From assembly GCA_017445685.1 (NCBI GenBank), contig JAFSTS010000191.1, positions 1 through 10,683 of the forward strand: a stretch of 10,683 bases of DNA, written 5' to 3'. The position numbers were made by a program, and so were the translations under genes. A model generated the notes under the pieces. It was not told the DNA's origin and made no database searches. It worked only from the letters and a program-made list of their open reading frames with translations. This stretch comes from Clostridia bacterium (GTDB taxonomy: Bacteria > Bacillota_A > Clostridia > Oscillospirales > Acutalibacteraceae). Shown piece after piece: positions 1 through 5,235 of this stretch; the first letter of the stretch is position 1, and each line of letters starts with the position of its first letter.

Positions 1-67
1 CGTGTACTGGAATCATGGGTACTTATATGGAATATATCCATCGATATTTATAAGATAAGGTTTGTCC

Positions 68-96
68 TTGTCAAAATCTTTTGTGGCTGTTTTGAT
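68..96 (+). promoter_or_regulatory. Possible sigma-A promoter for the first gene
   Basis: A -35-like TTGTCA (68-73) and a weak -10-like TTTGAT (91-96) are separated by 17 bases, which would place the transcription start about 20 bases before the ATG at 123. The -10 element matches consensus at only four of six positions, so this is a tentative call. The stretch before it (1-67) is open in places in all three forward frames but shows no recognisable protein. Confidence 0.3.
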
Positions 97-122
97 TAAC
101 ATAAAGAAAGGATTGATATAAT

Positions 123-791
123 ATGTCAAAAAAATTATCAGTTGAAACAAAGCAATTATTGAGCCGTTATTTTGATGCGGCAATGAATCTCTACGGGATC
201 ATTACATTGAAGGCTCTTTTTGAAATCTACAACAGTCAAAATGAACCAATCGATGAAGGCTCTTTTCTTGAGTTTGCAGATAACATAGACTTGTCCCAAA
301 AGTTTTTTGATATTGTTGCAGAAGATGAGTTCTATGTTGACATTGAAGAAACAGCGCCTATAAATCGTGATATAGTAGCAGAGTATCTTCTTATTGACGA
401 TGATTATGAGGGATACTACACGATCAAAGAGAGGCAATTCGGCAAGCCATACTATGTTCCAAACAAGGCGCAGCTACTGAAATACGAAGACGAAACCTAC
501 CACGAAAAAACTCCGTCCTTCATAAGTTTAAGAGCGTTTTTCAGAAATCAACCCGATCTGGAAAAAGACCAAGCCGATGAAATTGCAAACGAAGTATGTT
601 TACTGATCAATCCTTTGGACGGAGAATCAGAGCACATTATCAATATGATTACAGGTATGTTTTCCTTTAGCTTTACCAAAAACACTTTGAAAGAATTTCT
701 TGAATTATACACCGATATGTATAACAATTCAAGGCTTCATTCCAACCGCGGACATACTCCGAATGAGCTGCGTGAAATATTATATAGATAA
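123..791 (+). CDS. Hypothetical acidic protein, resembles Clostridia proteins that often end in a SEC-C motif
   Basis: A 222-residue soluble, strongly acidic protein with no signal peptide or membrane segment. The ATG is preceded by AAAGGA at 107-112, a plausible ribosome binding site 10 bases upstream. Two features resemble, from memory, a family of uncharacterised Clostridia proteins: the N-terminal helix with YFDAAMNLYGI (about residues 16-26), and the C-terminal YNNSRLHSNRGHTPNEL (about 201-217). Many members of that family carry a SEC-C zinc motif (CxCxSxxKxxxxC) at the end; this copy stops about five residues after the NRGHTPNEL stretch and has no cysteine cluster, so it is either a naturally short member or a shortened one. 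The gene stands alone on the plus strand and converges on the toxin-antitoxin operon, with terminators in between. The function is unknown. The reading frame itself is convincing because of its length, ribosome binding site and protein-like composition. Confidence 0.8.
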   Translation: MSKKLSVETKQLLSRYFDAAMNLYGIITLKALFEIYNSQNEPIDEGSFLEFADNIDLSQKFFDIVAEDEFYVDIEETAPINRDIVAEYLLIDDDYEGYYTIKERQFGKPYYVPNKAQLLKYEDETYHEKTPSFISLRAFFRNQPDLEKDQADEIANEVCLLINPLDGESEHIINMITGMFSFSFTKNTLKEFLELYTDMYNNSRLHSNRGHTPNELREILYR

Positions 792-877
792 TTCAAATTC
801 TTCCATCGAAAAATACAAAGTGGAAAATTCATCTGACGCTGTATACATACTTGTTTTTTGTTATCAGAAATATTTCA

Positions 878-909
878 AAACCCCAAACCTCGCTTGAGAT
901 TTGGGGTTT
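878..909 (+). terminator. Hairpin between convergent genes, possible terminator
   Basis: A perfect 10-bp stem (AAACCCCAAA at 878-887 with TTTGGGGTTT at 900-909) encloses a 12-base loop that can add a CTC/GAG pairing. It has only a short T run on either strand (TTT on plus, TTTT on minus). It could therefore serve weakly in both directions, ending the gene at 123-791 and the toxin-antitoxin message coming from the right. Confidence 0.55.
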
Positions 910-921
910 CTCAACAGACTG

Positions 922-948
922 AAGGACGGAAATCACTCCGTCCTTTTT
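922..948 (+). terminator. Rho-independent terminator (plus strand)
   Basis: A 9-bp perfect stem, AAGGACGGA (922-930) with TCCGTCCTT (937-945), has a 6-base loop and runs directly into a T tract ending at 948. The T tract lies on the plus-strand 3' side, so it ends transcripts coming from the 123-791 gene. The reverse orientation lacks a T run. Confidence 0.75.
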
Positions 949-968
949 GCGTTATATGTCGATTTACA

Positions 969-1346
969 CTATATTTTATGCTCACTAATCCACTTGAGAA
1001 TATCTTCGTAATTTGCTAAATCTCCGGCAATGTCTAACCCGAGTTTTGCAACTTCTTCATTTGTTGCATCGATCTTGATTCCGTTCAGCTCAAGGAACGA
1101 GAGCATAATATATATTCCGATCCTCTTATTACCGTCAACAAAAGCGTGGTTTGAAATAAGCGAAAATCCAAGTCGGGCAGCTTTTTCCTCTTTGGTGGGA
1201 TACAATTCAACACCGTCAAAGGTTGCATAGATATTCTCTATTGCCGATTCCAGCAGCGCTTCATCCCGCACTCCCGTGTCACCGCCGGTTGCCTCAGCCA
1301 TAACCTGATGCAAAAGCAGGATTTTCTCTTTGCTGAATTTTATCAT
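969..1346 (-). CDS. doc: Doc-type toxin of the Fic fold (death-on-curing family)
   Basis: A 125-residue Fic/Doc-family protein, about the length of phage P1 Doc (126 residues). The signature HAFVDGNKRIG lies at residues 67-77 and matches the Doc form HxFx(D/N)(A/G)NKR rather than the AMP-transferring Fic form HPFxxGNGR. Known Doc proteins act as kinases that phosphorylate elongation factor EF-Tu and stop translation; that activity is inferred here from the motif. The catalytic His67, Asp71, Lys74 and Arg75 are all present, so nothing suggests inactivation. The start codon overlaps the antitoxin stop by four bases (ATGA, 1343-1346), the usual coupling in such operons. Transcription comes from the promoter at 1635-1662. 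Confidence 0.92.
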   Translation of the reverse strand: MIKFSKEKILLLHQVMAEATGGDTGVRDEALLESAIENIYATFDGVELYPTKEEKAARLGFSLISNHAFVDGNKRIGIYIMLSFLELNGIKIDATNEEVAKLGLDIAGDLANYEDILKWISEHKI

Positions 1347-1588
1347 TTCGCTAACTCCTTAAACGCAGGAAGATACTTCTGAAGCACTCGCCTTGTGACA
1401 ATGTCTATTCTTTCATCCTCGGTCAGATCAAGGATGAACTCATCGTTTTCCATGTCAACGACAAGATACTTCGGCTTGTTGTTTTTAAGAATGACAGCCT
1501 CACCGTTTTTTTCGACGGAACGCGCGACAGATGAAAAGTTCTGATTTGCCTGCGTCATTGAGAACATAGTATCAGTATTGATCATCAT
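1343..1588 (-). CDS. phd: Phd/YefM-family antitoxin
   Basis: An 81-residue antitoxin, the partner of the Doc toxin encoded immediately downstream. The N-terminal half, with MTQANQNFSSVARSVEKNG followed by EAVILKNNKPKYLVV, is the Phd/YefM DNA-binding fold in which the protein dimerises and binds its own operator. The C-terminal part (about residues 48-81), with alternating acidic and hydrophobic residues, is where Phd proteins normally contact and neutralise the toxin. The start was chosen at the ATG at 1588 because GGAG lies at 1600-1597, eight bases upstream. A longer in-frame start at 1645 would sit upstream of the promoter's -10 element and cannot be transcribed from it. A second ATG follows at once (1585), so the true N-terminus could be one residue shorter. 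Confidence 0.9.
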   Translation of the reverse strand: MMINTDTMFSMTQANQNFSSVARSVEKNGEAVILKNNKPKYLVVDMENDEFILDLTEDERIDIVTRRVLQKYLPAFKELAK

Positions 1589-1611
1589 ATTATCATCTCC
1601 AATAGCAATAG

Positions 1612-1629
1612 TAGGATAAATATATCCTA
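1612..1629. promoter_or_regulatory. Palindrome at the transcription start, likely Phd operator
   Basis: TAGGATA (1612-1618) and TATCCTA (1623-1629) form a perfect 7-base inverted repeat separated by four bases. It lies just downstream of the -10 element, over the expected start of transcription and ahead of the antitoxin ribosome binding site. Phd/YefM antitoxins repress their own operons by binding palindromes at this position, so this is the best candidate operator. Binding has not been shown. Confidence 0.6.
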
Positions 1630-1634
1630 TGAAT

Positions 1635-1662
1635 ATTATACCCATTATTATAGATTTGTCAA
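1635..1662 (-). promoter_or_regulatory. Sigma-A promoter of the toxin-antitoxin operon
   Basis: Read on the minus strand, a perfect TTGACA (1662-1657) and a perfect TATAAT (1640-1635) are 16 bases apart, giving a start near 1628 and a leader of roughly 40 bases. Both hexamers match the housekeeping consensus exactly, as expected for a strong promoter held down by autorepression. Confidence 0.8.
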
Positions 1663-1742
1663 TATTTTTTATTTGAAAATGACTTGCTAATGTCCAAAAG
1701 TATGCTAATATACGACAAACCTAACGGATACGAGGTGAAAAA

Positions 1743-1769
1743 ATGAACATTTTAGAAGAGTTAAGTTGA
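1743..1769 (+). pseudogene. Truncated start of a DUF6809-like gene
   Basis: An 8-codon ORF (MNILEELS, then stop) is preceded by a good ribosome binding site, GAGGTG at 1732-1737, five bases before the ATG. The first seven residues match, from memory, the conserved start (MNILEELYYG) of DUF6809 proteins, small proteins common on Clostridia mobile elements. After residue 7 the similarity ends and a stop follows. I read this as the 5' remnant of a deleted gene. A free-standing leader peptide is the alternative, but there is no downstream gene that it obviously serves. Confidence 0.4.
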
Positions 1770-1844
1770 GTGCTCTCCTCCACACTTCTCAATCTCACCG
1801 TTTTCGCAGAGGTTACACAAATAATGCTCAACGCATAAATTAAC
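1761..1844 (-). pseudogene. Cysteine-rich coding fragment, no start codon
   Basis: This minus-strand frame reads 27 residues between two stops, with no ATG or GTG start. It contains LCVEHYLCNLCENGEIEK followed by CGGEHST, giving a C-x5-C-x2-C-x7-C spacing typical of small zinc-binding modules. The composition looks protein-like rather than random, but it is short and I do not recognise the family. It overlaps the DUF6809-like remnant on the other strand, so at most one of the two was coding in any ancestor, or the two pieces were joined by a deletion. Confidence 0.2.
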
Positions 1845-2064
1845 CTACAGTTAATTTTTTTAAGTATTCTTTAACTAACAATATGTGGATAAATCGTTTT
1901 TCAACGATTATAATTATTTCGCGATCACAAAGAAGTATTTTTTTGAGTGTGTAATTATGATTGGAACAATCATTTTATCATGACAAAATTTTCTACTTTT
2001 ATTTTTGTTTTCTTTGCTAACAATACTATTACAAACGCAAAAACAAAAAAGGAGTTGAATACAA

Positions 2065-2265
2065 ATGTCTAAAAGCGGTAGCTCTAAAGGTATCGTACCC
2101 GAAGCTCGCGAAGCTCTTGATCGTTTCAAGATGGAAGCAGCTTCTGAGGTAGGAGTAAATCTTAAGCAGGGTTATAACGGCGACCTCACTTCCCGTGAAG
2201 CAGGTTCTGTCGGCGGCCAGATGGTCAAAAAGATGATCAAGTCTTATGAAGAAAACATGAGATAA
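2065..2265 (+). CDS. Alpha/beta-type small acid-soluble spore protein
   Basis: A 66-residue SASP. Proteins of this family coat the DNA of dormant spores, hold it in an A-like form that resists UV and chemical damage, and are degraded at germination by the GPR protease. The family pattern is visible: VPEAREALDRFKMEAASEVGV (about residues 11-31), containing the ME-AASE region where GPR cuts, then a variable linker, then AGSVGGQMVKKMIKSYEEN (about 47-65), the second DNA-contacting helix. The linker YNGDLTSRE is ordinary for Clostridia members. The ATG is preceded by AAAGGAG (2047-2053) at a good distance. It is a single-gene unit ending at the hairpin at 2300-2330. Expression should be in the forespore under sigma-G by family precedent, although the promoter is not clear in the sequence. 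Confidence 0.95.
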   Translation: MSKSGSSKGIVPEAREALDRFKMEAASEVGVNLKQGYNGDLTSREAGSVGGQMVKKMIKSYEENMR

Positions 2266-2299
2266 CAACTCTTCAAAAAAGATAAAGATATAAAAGCAA

Positions 2300-2330
2300 A
2301 AAGCAGCCGGGGAATTACCTCGGCTGTTTT
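2300..2330. terminator. Bidirectional terminator between SASP and isomerase genes
   Basis: CAGCCGGGG (2304-2312) pairs with CCTCGGCTG (2318-2326) as a 9-bp stem with one G-T pair and an AATTA loop, followed by TTTT on the plus strand. On the minus strand the same stem is followed by CTTTTTGCTTTT. It therefore fits both the spore protein gene and the converging isomerase gene. Confidence 0.85.
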
Positions 2331-2370
2331 GATTAGATAAGCAGATTTATATTTGATTTTGCCTCAAAAA

Positions 2371-3336
2371 TCATATCCACCACATATCGCCTGTTTTTTG
2401 TGTGATGAGAACGCTTTTAAGCATTTCGCAGGCTTTTGTAAGTCCCTCATCAACGCTCATAAGGCTGTCCTCGTGTTCGATACTCATTACATAGTCGTAT
2501 CCCACAAGTCGAAGGTTTGAGACGATCTCCTTCCAATATGCCGCATCGTTGCCGTAACCTACGCTTCTGAAAATCCATGAACGGTGTATTTCGTCGGCAT
2601 AAGATTTAGTGTCAAGAACTCCGTTAAGAGCGGTGTTGTATTTGTCGATCTTCGTGTCTTTTGCGTGGAAATGGAAAATTGCCTCGCCAAGCTCTCTGAT
2701 ACAGAGTACGGGATCCATCCCCTGCCAAATAAGGTGCGACGGGTCAAGGTTTGCGCCGATTTCTTCGCCGACAGCTTCACGAAGTCTGAGCAGGGTCTCA
2801 GTGTTATATACGCAAAATCCCGGATGAAGCTCAAGTCCTATCTTGTCTACACCGTGAGCTTTTGCGAATTTGACAGTTTCTTTCCAATACGGAATGAGAA
2901 CCTGATTCCACTGATAATCGAGAATTTCTCCAAAATCGTTCGGCCACGGACAAGTTACCCAGTTGGGATATTTCGCGCCTTCCCAGTCGCCGGGGCAGCC
3001 GGAGAAAGTATTGATCTGCGAAAGTCCGAGCTTTTCTGCAAGAAGGATCGCATCTTTTATATTTTTATCAAAATCTTCGGCAATTTTCTTGTTCGGATGG
3101 ACAGGGTTTCCGTGGCAGCTCAAGGCGCTGATCTGAAGACCGTGTTTGTCGATAGTCTTTTTAAATTCATCAAGCGCAGCTTTATCGTTCAAAAGCTTTT
3201 CCGGGTCAGCATGGGCATTTCCCGGATATCCTCCGCAGCCGATCTCCACCATTTCAATACCTTTGCTTTTGAAATATTCAAGAGATTCATCAAGTGAAAG
3301 GTAGCTCAAAAGCGTAGTAAATACTCCAAGTTTCAT
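2371..3336 (-). CDS. Sugar phosphate isomerase/epimerase (xylose isomerase-like TIM barrel)
   Basis: A 321-residue cytosolic enzyme of the AP endonuclease 2/xylose isomerase-like TIM-barrel superfamily, full length for the Clostridia branch. Members isomerise or epimerise sugars or polyols with a divalent metal; the actual substrate cannot be told from the sequence. The metal-site residues fall at the expected strand ends: Glu169 in LELHPG, Asp198 with His201 in NLDPSH, His224 in FHFHAKD, and Glu287 in SIEHED. Other conserved blocks are EIGCGGYPGN (31-40) and SCHGNPVHPN (73-82). The ATG is supported by AGGAG nine bases upstream. It has its own promoter in the 74-base gap after the reductase homologue, although no terminator separates it from that operon, so read-through is possible. 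No sugar transporter or kinase lies nearby to hint at the substrate. Confidence 0.88.
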   Translation of the reverse strand: MKLGVFTTLLSYLSLDESLEYFKSKGIEMVEIGCGGYPGNAHADPEKLLNDKAALDEFKKTIDKHGLQISALSCHGNPVHPNKKIAEDFDKNIKDAILLAEKLGLSQINTFSGCPGDWEGAKYPNWVTCPWPNDFGEILDYQWNQVLIPYWKETVKFAKAHGVDKIGLELHPGFCVYNTETLLRLREAVGEEIGANLDPSHLIWQGMDPVLCIRELGEAIFHFHAKDTKIDKYNTALNGVLDTKSYADEIHRSWIFRSVGYGNDAAYWKEIVSNLRLVGYDYVMSIEHEDSLMSVDEGLTKACEMLKSVLITQKTGDMWWI

Positions 3337-3374
3337 GTTATTCAGCTCCTGTTAAGATTATAATTGATATGATA

Positions 3375-3403
3375 ATTATAAACTCTGATTTCATTATTTG
3401 CAA
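3375..3403 (-). promoter_or_regulatory. Sigma-A promoter of the isomerase gene
   Basis: On the minus strand TTGCAA (3403-3398) and TATAAT (3380-3375) are spaced by 17 bases, giving a leader of about 30 bases before the ATG at 3336. No hairpin lies between the stop of the upstream reductase homologue (3411) and this promoter. Confidence 0.6.
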
Positions 3404-3410
3404 TACTTTT

Positions 3411-4145
3411 TTACATTTTCCTGTCTTTTTCATAGGCGGCGAAAAGAGCCTTTTGGACTGTATTTTTCAAATCTTCATTGCTGATATCAAGGTCTTTGAC
3501 TTCTTTTGACTGCCTGATCATTTCGTCGCAAACTATTTCAAGCGACTGAGCTTTTGTAAGTCCTCCTGCGACGCCGACTGACGAGAGCGCGTTCGCAAAA
3601 AGATATGTATATGCAGGTGAACATCCTGCAACGGCGGAAAAGACTGAAAACAAGCTTTCATCTATCTCGACCGATTTTCCGAAACAGTTGAGCATTTTTT
3701 TTGCAAGCTCAAGCTGAGAGTCCGTAACAAGACTATTTTTCGTATACCCTGAGATCGCCTGACCTGAAAGCGCGTTTACATTGGGCATTACCCTGACTAT
3801 CGGCAAATCGTACCCTATCATCTCACGAAGCTTTTCGGTCGACTGACCCGCCGCAATGCTTAAAACGAAAGTATTTTCATCTTTCATTGTCTTTCCGACG
3901 CTTTTTAAAAGCTCATTAAGAGCGTTGGGTTTGACGGCAAGAACAATGCAGGAACAGTCCTTTATAAGCTGCCCGTTATCGCTTGCAGCGGTTACTCCGG
4001 CTTTTTTACAGAGGTTTTTCACTTTGCTTTCGTCCTTGTCGAAAACCTCTATCTCACTGCCTTTAAATTCCTCGGAGCTTACCATGCCTAATATTATTGC
4101 GCTTGCCATATTGCCTGCGCCGATGAAACCTACTGTTTTTTTCAT
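3411..4145 (-). CDS. Pyrroline-5-carboxylate reductase homologue lacking the SPGGTT segment
   Basis: A 244-residue protein of the ProC family, which reduces pyrroline-5-carboxylate to proline with NAD(P)H. The Rossmann half is canonical: GFIGAGNMASAI (6-17), LAVKPN (69-74), RVMPNVNA (118-125). The dimerisation half starts normally with AGCSPAYTYLF (173-183) and GVAGGLTKAQ (191-200). Then about 20-25 residues are missing: NEDLKNTV (223-230) aligns with the usual HPxxLKDxV, but the conserved TSPGGTT and the following GFR region are absent, and the chain resumes with QKALFAAYEKDRKM, the normal family C-terminus. This explains the length of 244 against about 265-270. The missing loop helps bind the substrate in characterised enzymes, so activity on the usual substrate is doubtful. 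No lost segment is readable in another frame, so this is not a simple frameshift. The start overlaps the upstream stop by four bases (ATGA). Confidence 0.85.
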   Translation of the reverse strand: MKKTVGFIGAGNMASAIILGMVSSEEFKGSEIEVFDKDESKVKNLCKKAGVTAASDNGQLIKDCSCIVLAVKPNALNELLKSVGKTMKDENTFVLSIAAGQSTEKLREMIGYDLPIVRVMPNVNALSGQAISGYTKNSLVTDSQLELAKKMLNCFGKSVEIDESLFSVFSAVAGCSPAYTYLFANALSSVGVAGGLTKAQSLEIVCDEMIRQSKEVKDLDISNEDLKNTVQKALFAAYEKDRKM

Positions 4146-4642
4146 TTTAAACCCCCGATGTCTTCATTAAGTTTGATTATGTCGTCTATCTCAAGGCTGA
4201 TGTCAAGCAGCAGCCCGGCGCATTCTTTGTCCCTGAGAAGCGATTTTCCGGCTTTCCTGACAGACGCAAAAAAGCTGCGCTGTGTTTTAATGTGTGAAGA
4301 GATCATTTCGCAGGAATTGATCCCCCTCAGATCGTAAACCACTTTCTGGTGTATCTCGACGTCTGACTCAAAAGTATATGGAAAAAGCGGATAAATTCTG
4401 CATGAGATCGGACGCTTTTTCCTTTCGCACCTTCCGCTGCAGAAAAGAAGATTTCTGCCTTTTGTGTCCTTTCGAATAACAAAATCTTCATCATTTTCAA
4501 AAAGCTTTTCTTCTCCGGGGAAAAGCAGCATTCCCATATTCTCCTGCGTGCAGCACTGTCTGCCGCAAAGCTTTCCGCAGTCCGTTTTCAAGGGTGAAGA
4601 ATATTTCAAAAAGCCGTATGCGCTTTCGATTGCTCTTTTCAT
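4142..4642 (-). CDS. Small cysteine-cluster protein, probably metal-binding
   Basis: A 166-residue soluble protein with nine cysteines. The N-terminal cluster CGKLCGRQCC (22-31) is C-x3-C-x3-CC; a second group, CSGRCERKKRPISCRIYPLFPY (68-89), is C-x3-C-x8-C, with further cysteines at 111 and 141. The layout recalls YkgJ-type zinc/iron-chelating cysteine-cluster proteins, and the GMLLFPGEE and CRIYPLFPY blocks occur in uncharacterised Clostridia proteins I have seen only as hypothetical. Binding of zinc, iron or an Fe-S cluster is inferred. The start at 4642 was chosen because its ATG overlaps the transporter stop as TGATG and has an AGGGGTG sequence just upstream. A longer open frame reaches 4891, but it would lie inside the transporter gene and reads as out-of-frame sequence. 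The stop overlaps the next gene by four bases, so translation of all four operon genes is probably coupled. Confidence 0.8.
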   Translation of the reverse strand: MKRAIESAYGFLKYSSPLKTDCGKLCGRQCCTQENMGMLLFPGEEKLFENDEDFVIRKDTKGRNLLFCSGRCERKKRPISCRIYPLFPYTFESDVEIHQKVVYDLRGINSCEMISSHIKTQRSFFASVRKAGKSLLRDKECAGLLLDISLEIDDIIKLNEDIGGLK

Positions 4643-5235
4643 CACATCACCCCTGCCTTTTCTCCAACTGTACATATCACCACTCCAAGCGCGGCAGAAA
4701 TCACGATCAGAAGTATCGGTGAAATTTTCTTGTCCTTGATTTTTTTGCAGCTTATGGATATTGCAGCCACAACAGCAAAGATCACAAGTTCGACAAAGTT
4801 CGGAGAAAATCCGCCGTTGTATGTCGTAACTGAAAAAAGTGTGCTCAGACCGATTCTTATACCGGCAGCAATTATCAGCGCGGCGACGCATGGACGAACA
4901 CCCATCATAAAGCCCTGAACACCTGAATATTTCAGAAAATTTTTGAGTATTCCGGCAACGATCAGGATGATAATAAACGAGGGTAAGACCACGCCGAGAG
5001 TAGCAAGAATACTGCCGCTGATCCCGCCCTGAGTCGAGCCGACAAAAGTGGCGACATTGATAGCGACAGGCCCCGGAGTCGACTCGGAAACGGCAATAAT
5101 ATTCAAAAACTGCTCCTCGCTCAACCAGCCGTTTGACACAACTGCGTCGCTTATGAGCGGTATCATGGCGTATCCGCCGCCAAAGGTGAACAACCCTATT
5201 TTAAAAAATGTGTAAAAAAGTTTAAACAAAATCAT
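4642..5235 (-). CDS. ChrA-type chromate transporter, short form (second of a pair)
   Basis: A 197-residue membrane protein of the CHR family, one half of a short-chain pair. Large CHR proteins fuse two such halves and export chromate in exchange for protons or sulfate; short pairs are thought to work as heterodimers. The family motifs are present near the N-terminus: FTFGGGYAMI (16-25) and SESTPGPVAIN (50-60), followed by GVVLPSFIIILIV and further hydrophobic helices, about six in total. It closely resembles its partner upstream in these motifs, as expected from duplication. The ATG overlaps the partner's stop (ATGA, 5232-5235) and has GAGG seven bases upstream. In strict anaerobes the natural substrate is not established; chromate is only the family label. 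Confidence 0.9.
   Translation of the reverse strand: MILFKLFYTFFKIGLFTFGGGYAMIPLISDAVVSNGWLSEEQFLNIIAVSESTPGPVAINVATFVGSTQGGISGSILATLGVVLPSFIIILIVAGILKNFLKYSGVQGFMMGVRPCVAALIIAAGIRIGLSTLFSVTTYNGGFSPNFVELVIFAVVAAISISCKKIKDKKISPILLIVISAALGVVICTVGEKAGVM

Larger units (their letters stand above)
1646..2064. other. 419-base spacer without an intact gene
   Basis: This AT-rich stretch holds the toxin-antitoxin promoter at its left end, then two candidate gene remnants. Three small inverted repeats follow: AAATTAAC/GTTAATTT (1837-1857, followed by Ts to 1861, a possible weak terminator), AATCGTT/AACGATT (1892-1909) and ATGATTG/CAATCAT (1957-1973). It ends in the leader of the spore protein gene. No forespore sigma-G promoter could be placed convincingly: CATTTTA (1971-1977) and AATACTA (2022-2028) resemble -10 elements, but neither has a matching -35 at the right distance. 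Confidence 0.6.

Noticed and set aside
1..122. End of a gene entering from the left edge
   Set aside because: All three forward frames are open for 16 to 32 codons before a stop, but none of the short peptides is recognisable, so no partial gene is claimed.
1957..1980. ATGATTG-GAA-CAATCAT hairpin followed by TTTTAT as a terminator
   Set aside because: The stem is AT-rich and short with a three-base loop, the T run is brief, and no gene ends just before it. It is kept only as an unexplained inverted repeat.
2005..2028. A sigma-G promoter using AATACTA as its -10 element
   Set aside because: The -10 resembles CATACTA, but the region 17-18 bases upstream is a run of T and A without a GNATR-like -35.
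2584..3297. A 237-codon plus-strand open frame opposite the isomerase gene
   Set aside because: It is fully antisense to a conserved TIM-barrel enzyme with all metal-site residues, and the antisense product is rich in Phe, Val and Ser without any recognisable motif.
3411..3560. A frameshift as the explanation for the missing SPGGTT motif
   Set aside because: I read the neighbouring bases in the other minus-strand frames and found nothing encoding SPGG, and the C-terminal helix continues in the same frame, so an in-frame deletion fits better.
4643..4891. An upstream extension of the cysteine-cluster gene, which would add 83 cysteine- and arginine-rich residues
   Set aside because: The extension lies wholly inside the ChrA gene in another frame. 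The ATG at 4642 overlaps the transporter stop and has a suitable upstream ribosome binding site.
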